Assembly (NCBI GenBank): GCA_025362795.1
Contig: JANYFE010000088.1
Span: 1-32,947 of the forward strand
From: Rhodobacterales bacterium
GTDB lineage: Bacteria > Pseudomonadota > Alphaproteobacteria > Rhodobacterales > Rhodobacteraceae
Direction: 5' to 3'
DNA: 32,947 bases
Below, in pieces: positions 31,715-32,947 of the stretch. Each line of letters begins with the position of its first letter. The stretch's first letter is position 1. The translations under genes and the position numbers were made by a program. The notes beneath the pieces are model-generated. The model ran no database searches, was not told the origin of the DNA, and saw only the letters and a list, made by a program, of their open reading frames with translations.

Positions 31715-32879
31715 CGCTCCCCTCCTGATGTTCGCTGTCCACCCGCCGGAACGGGCCATATCCGGTCAAAACCTCGATCTCCTCGCCCACCGCCCGCCGC
31801 TCGCCCTCCAGATAGCGCGCCACGGCCTGCCGGAACGACGGCTCGGCAATCCAGTGCAGCGAATGCACCGGCACCGGCAGATAGCCACGCGCCAGCTTGT
31901 GTTCGCCCTGCGCCCCGGCCTCGACCCGCGCCAGCCCCTGCGCAAGCGCCCAGTCAATCGCCTGATAATAACACAGTTCGAAATGCAGGCAGGGGTGTTC
32001 TTCGGTGCAGCCCCAATAGCGGCCATAAAGCGTGTCGCGGCCAATGAAATTCAACGCCCCCGCCACGGCTTTGGTTCCGTCGAACGCCAGCACCAAAAGA
32101 ACATCGTCGCGCATCGTCTTGTGCAGTTCCGCGAAAAACGCCCGCGTCAGATAGGGCGTCCCCCATTTCCGCGCCCCGGTATCCTTATAAAACAGCCACA
32201 TCGCATCCCAATGTCCGGGCTCGATCTGATCGCCGGTCAGCGCCCGGATCGTCAAGCCGTGCCCCAGCGCCGCCTCGCGCTCTTTGCGGATCATCTTGCG
32301 CTTGCGGCTGGACAGGTCGGCAAGGAAGTCGGCGAACGTCGCATAACCCCGGTTGACCCAGTGAAACTGCTGGGTGACGCGGTGCAACGTGCCGTCATGC
32401 CCGGCCAGCGCCGTGGCCTCGTCCTCGGTGCAAAACGTGACGTGCAGCGAGGAAATCCCGTTCGCTTTTGTCAAATCTATCGCGGTGTCCAGCAGTGTCA
32501 TCCGCGCCGCGGGCAAGCCCAGAAACCGCCGCCCGGTCGCCGGCGTGAACGGTACCGCCGATTGCAGCTTGGGGTAATAGCGCCCGCCCGCCCGATCCAG
32601 CGCCTCTGCCCAGCCGTGGTCAAAGATATACTCGCCCTGAGAGTGCGATTTCACATACAGCGGCATCGCGGCAACCGCCTTGCCATCCTGCCGCAGGATC
32701 AACGGCTTGGGCTGCCAACCGGTGCCCTTGCCGGTGGATTTGGACCGGTCGAGCGCCGCCAGAAACCGATGCGTGGTGAACGGATCAACCGGCCGCCCCG
32801 CCTCCGGGCAAGCCATCGCATCCCACTCGGCGGCGGGGATTTCGGTCATGCTGTCCAAAAGGATGATGTCGGCGCTCAT
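31707..32879 (-). CDS. DUF482 (peptidogalycan/FemAB-like) GNAT-fold protein
   Basis: The protein has 390 residues, the normal length of the family. The opening [18 protein letters not shown] with the later [13 protein letters not shown] is the family signature. Other blocks are [39 protein letters not shown], the basic [16 protein letters not shown] and the GNAT-like core [20 protein letters not shown], then [19 protein letters not shown]. The family shares the FemAB/GNAT fold that transfers acyl groups, but no substrate is established. It is coupled by an 8-base overlap to phhB. Upstream is palindromic element copy E. Confidence 0.92.
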   Translation of the reverse strand: MSADIILLDSMTEIPAAEWDAMACPEAGRPVDPFTTHRFLAALDRSKSTGKGTGWQPKPLILRQDGKAVAAMPLYVKSHSQGEYIFDHGWAEALDRAGGRYYPKLQSAVPFTPATGRRFLGLPAARMTLLDTAIDLTKANGISSLHVTFCTEDEATALAGHDGTLHRVTQQFHWVNRGYATFADFLADLSSRKRKMIRKEREAALGHGLTIRALTGDQIEPGHWDAMWLFYKDTGARKWGTPYLTRAFFAELHKTMRDDVLLVLAFDGTKAVAGALNFIGRDTLYGRYWGCTEEHPCLHFELCYYQAIDWALAQGLARVEAGAQGEHKLARGYLPVPVHSLHWIAEPSFRQAVARYLEGERRAVGEEIEVLTGYGPFRRVDSEHQEGSDG

Positions 32880-32907
32880 GCCCGGCCTTGCGCTTTGTTC
32901 AGGAAGG

Positions 32908-32947
32908 CCGGGGGGCTGTCTGCCCCCCGGACCCCCCGAGGATATTT
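32908..32947. repeat. Dispersed palindromic element, copy E (reverse orientation, at window edge)
   Basis: CCGGGGGGC (32908-32916) pairs with GCCCCCCGG (32922-32930) across the five-base loop TGTCT, followed by ACCCCCCGAGGATATTT. Read in reverse, the edge AAATATCCTCGGGGGG and the hairpin spacing match copies C and D. The loop sequence differs. The window ends inside or at its edge. Confidence 0.7.

Noticed and set aside
1-32947. CRISPR array, toxin-antitoxin pair or anti-phage system
   Set aside because: No regularly spaced repeats, no Cas-like proteins and no toxin or nuclease-helicase modules were seen; most of the window is core metabolism and regulation.

Overview
The window looks like core chromosome of a GC-rich alphaproteobacterium, most likely a Rhodobacterales (Paracoccaceae/Roseobacteraceae-type) species. 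The strongest clue is the gene order pckA (reverse) | chvI-chvG-hprK-rapZ-EIIA(Man)-ptsH (forward), a signature alphaproteobacterial locus. An MbfA-type membrane ferritin, a DUF482 protein and a dense, short-spaced gene layout with ATGA/GTGA stop-start overlaps agree with this. The lineage is inferred from protein families and synteny; no 16S rRNA gene is present.

Bases 1-730 are the edge of a mobile region. An IS3-family element enters from the left and has cut a tRNA-directed integrase gene. Beyond the integrase promoter lies a 3' fragment of tRNA-Pro(CGG), which marks the attachment site of an integrated element lying to the left. Bases 731-2922 hold decayed DNA: a broken Crp/Fnr fragment, an uncharacterised 87-residue protein, an intact Crp/Fnr regulator and several strong inverted repeats.

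Bases 2922-13405 are almost all on the reverse strand. They hold glycerol kinase with a degenerate glpR remnant upstream; an overlapping trio of DMT permease, HAD hydrolase and ornithine-cyclodeaminase-like protein; a DUF188 protein; S-formylglutathione hydrolase; an mbfA-nitroreductase pair with a probable Irr box; and mnmD followed by two translationally coupled EamA permeases. The mnmC2-like oxidoreductase is divergent from mnmD, so the two halves of MnmC are separate genes here. A TauE/SafE exporter follows.

Bases 15589-22860 are the regulatory heart of the window: PEP carboxykinase, the ChvI/ChvG envelope-stress and acid two-component system, and the nitrogen-PTS parts HPr kinase, RapZ, EIIA(Man) and HPr, closed by a PlsC-like acyltransferase. 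The pckA-chvI spacer has a tandem operator-like repeat. Then come a possible 31-residue membrane protein with its own terminator, smc, and a forward cluster of GFA protein, GNAT acetyltransferase and NAD(P)H:FMN reductase. The end holds a reverse cluster (ferredoxin reductase, rsmD, HAD phosphatase), a peroxiredoxin, a pterin dehydratase and a DUF482 protein.

A family of short palindromic elements is scattered through the spacers (8120, 9063, 15466, 28221 and 32908 in reverse orientation). I found no clear new defence or biosynthetic system. The most useful leads are the repeat family, the pckA-chvI operator pair, the two regulator pseudogenes, the small ORF beside smc and the metal-linked mbfA operon.
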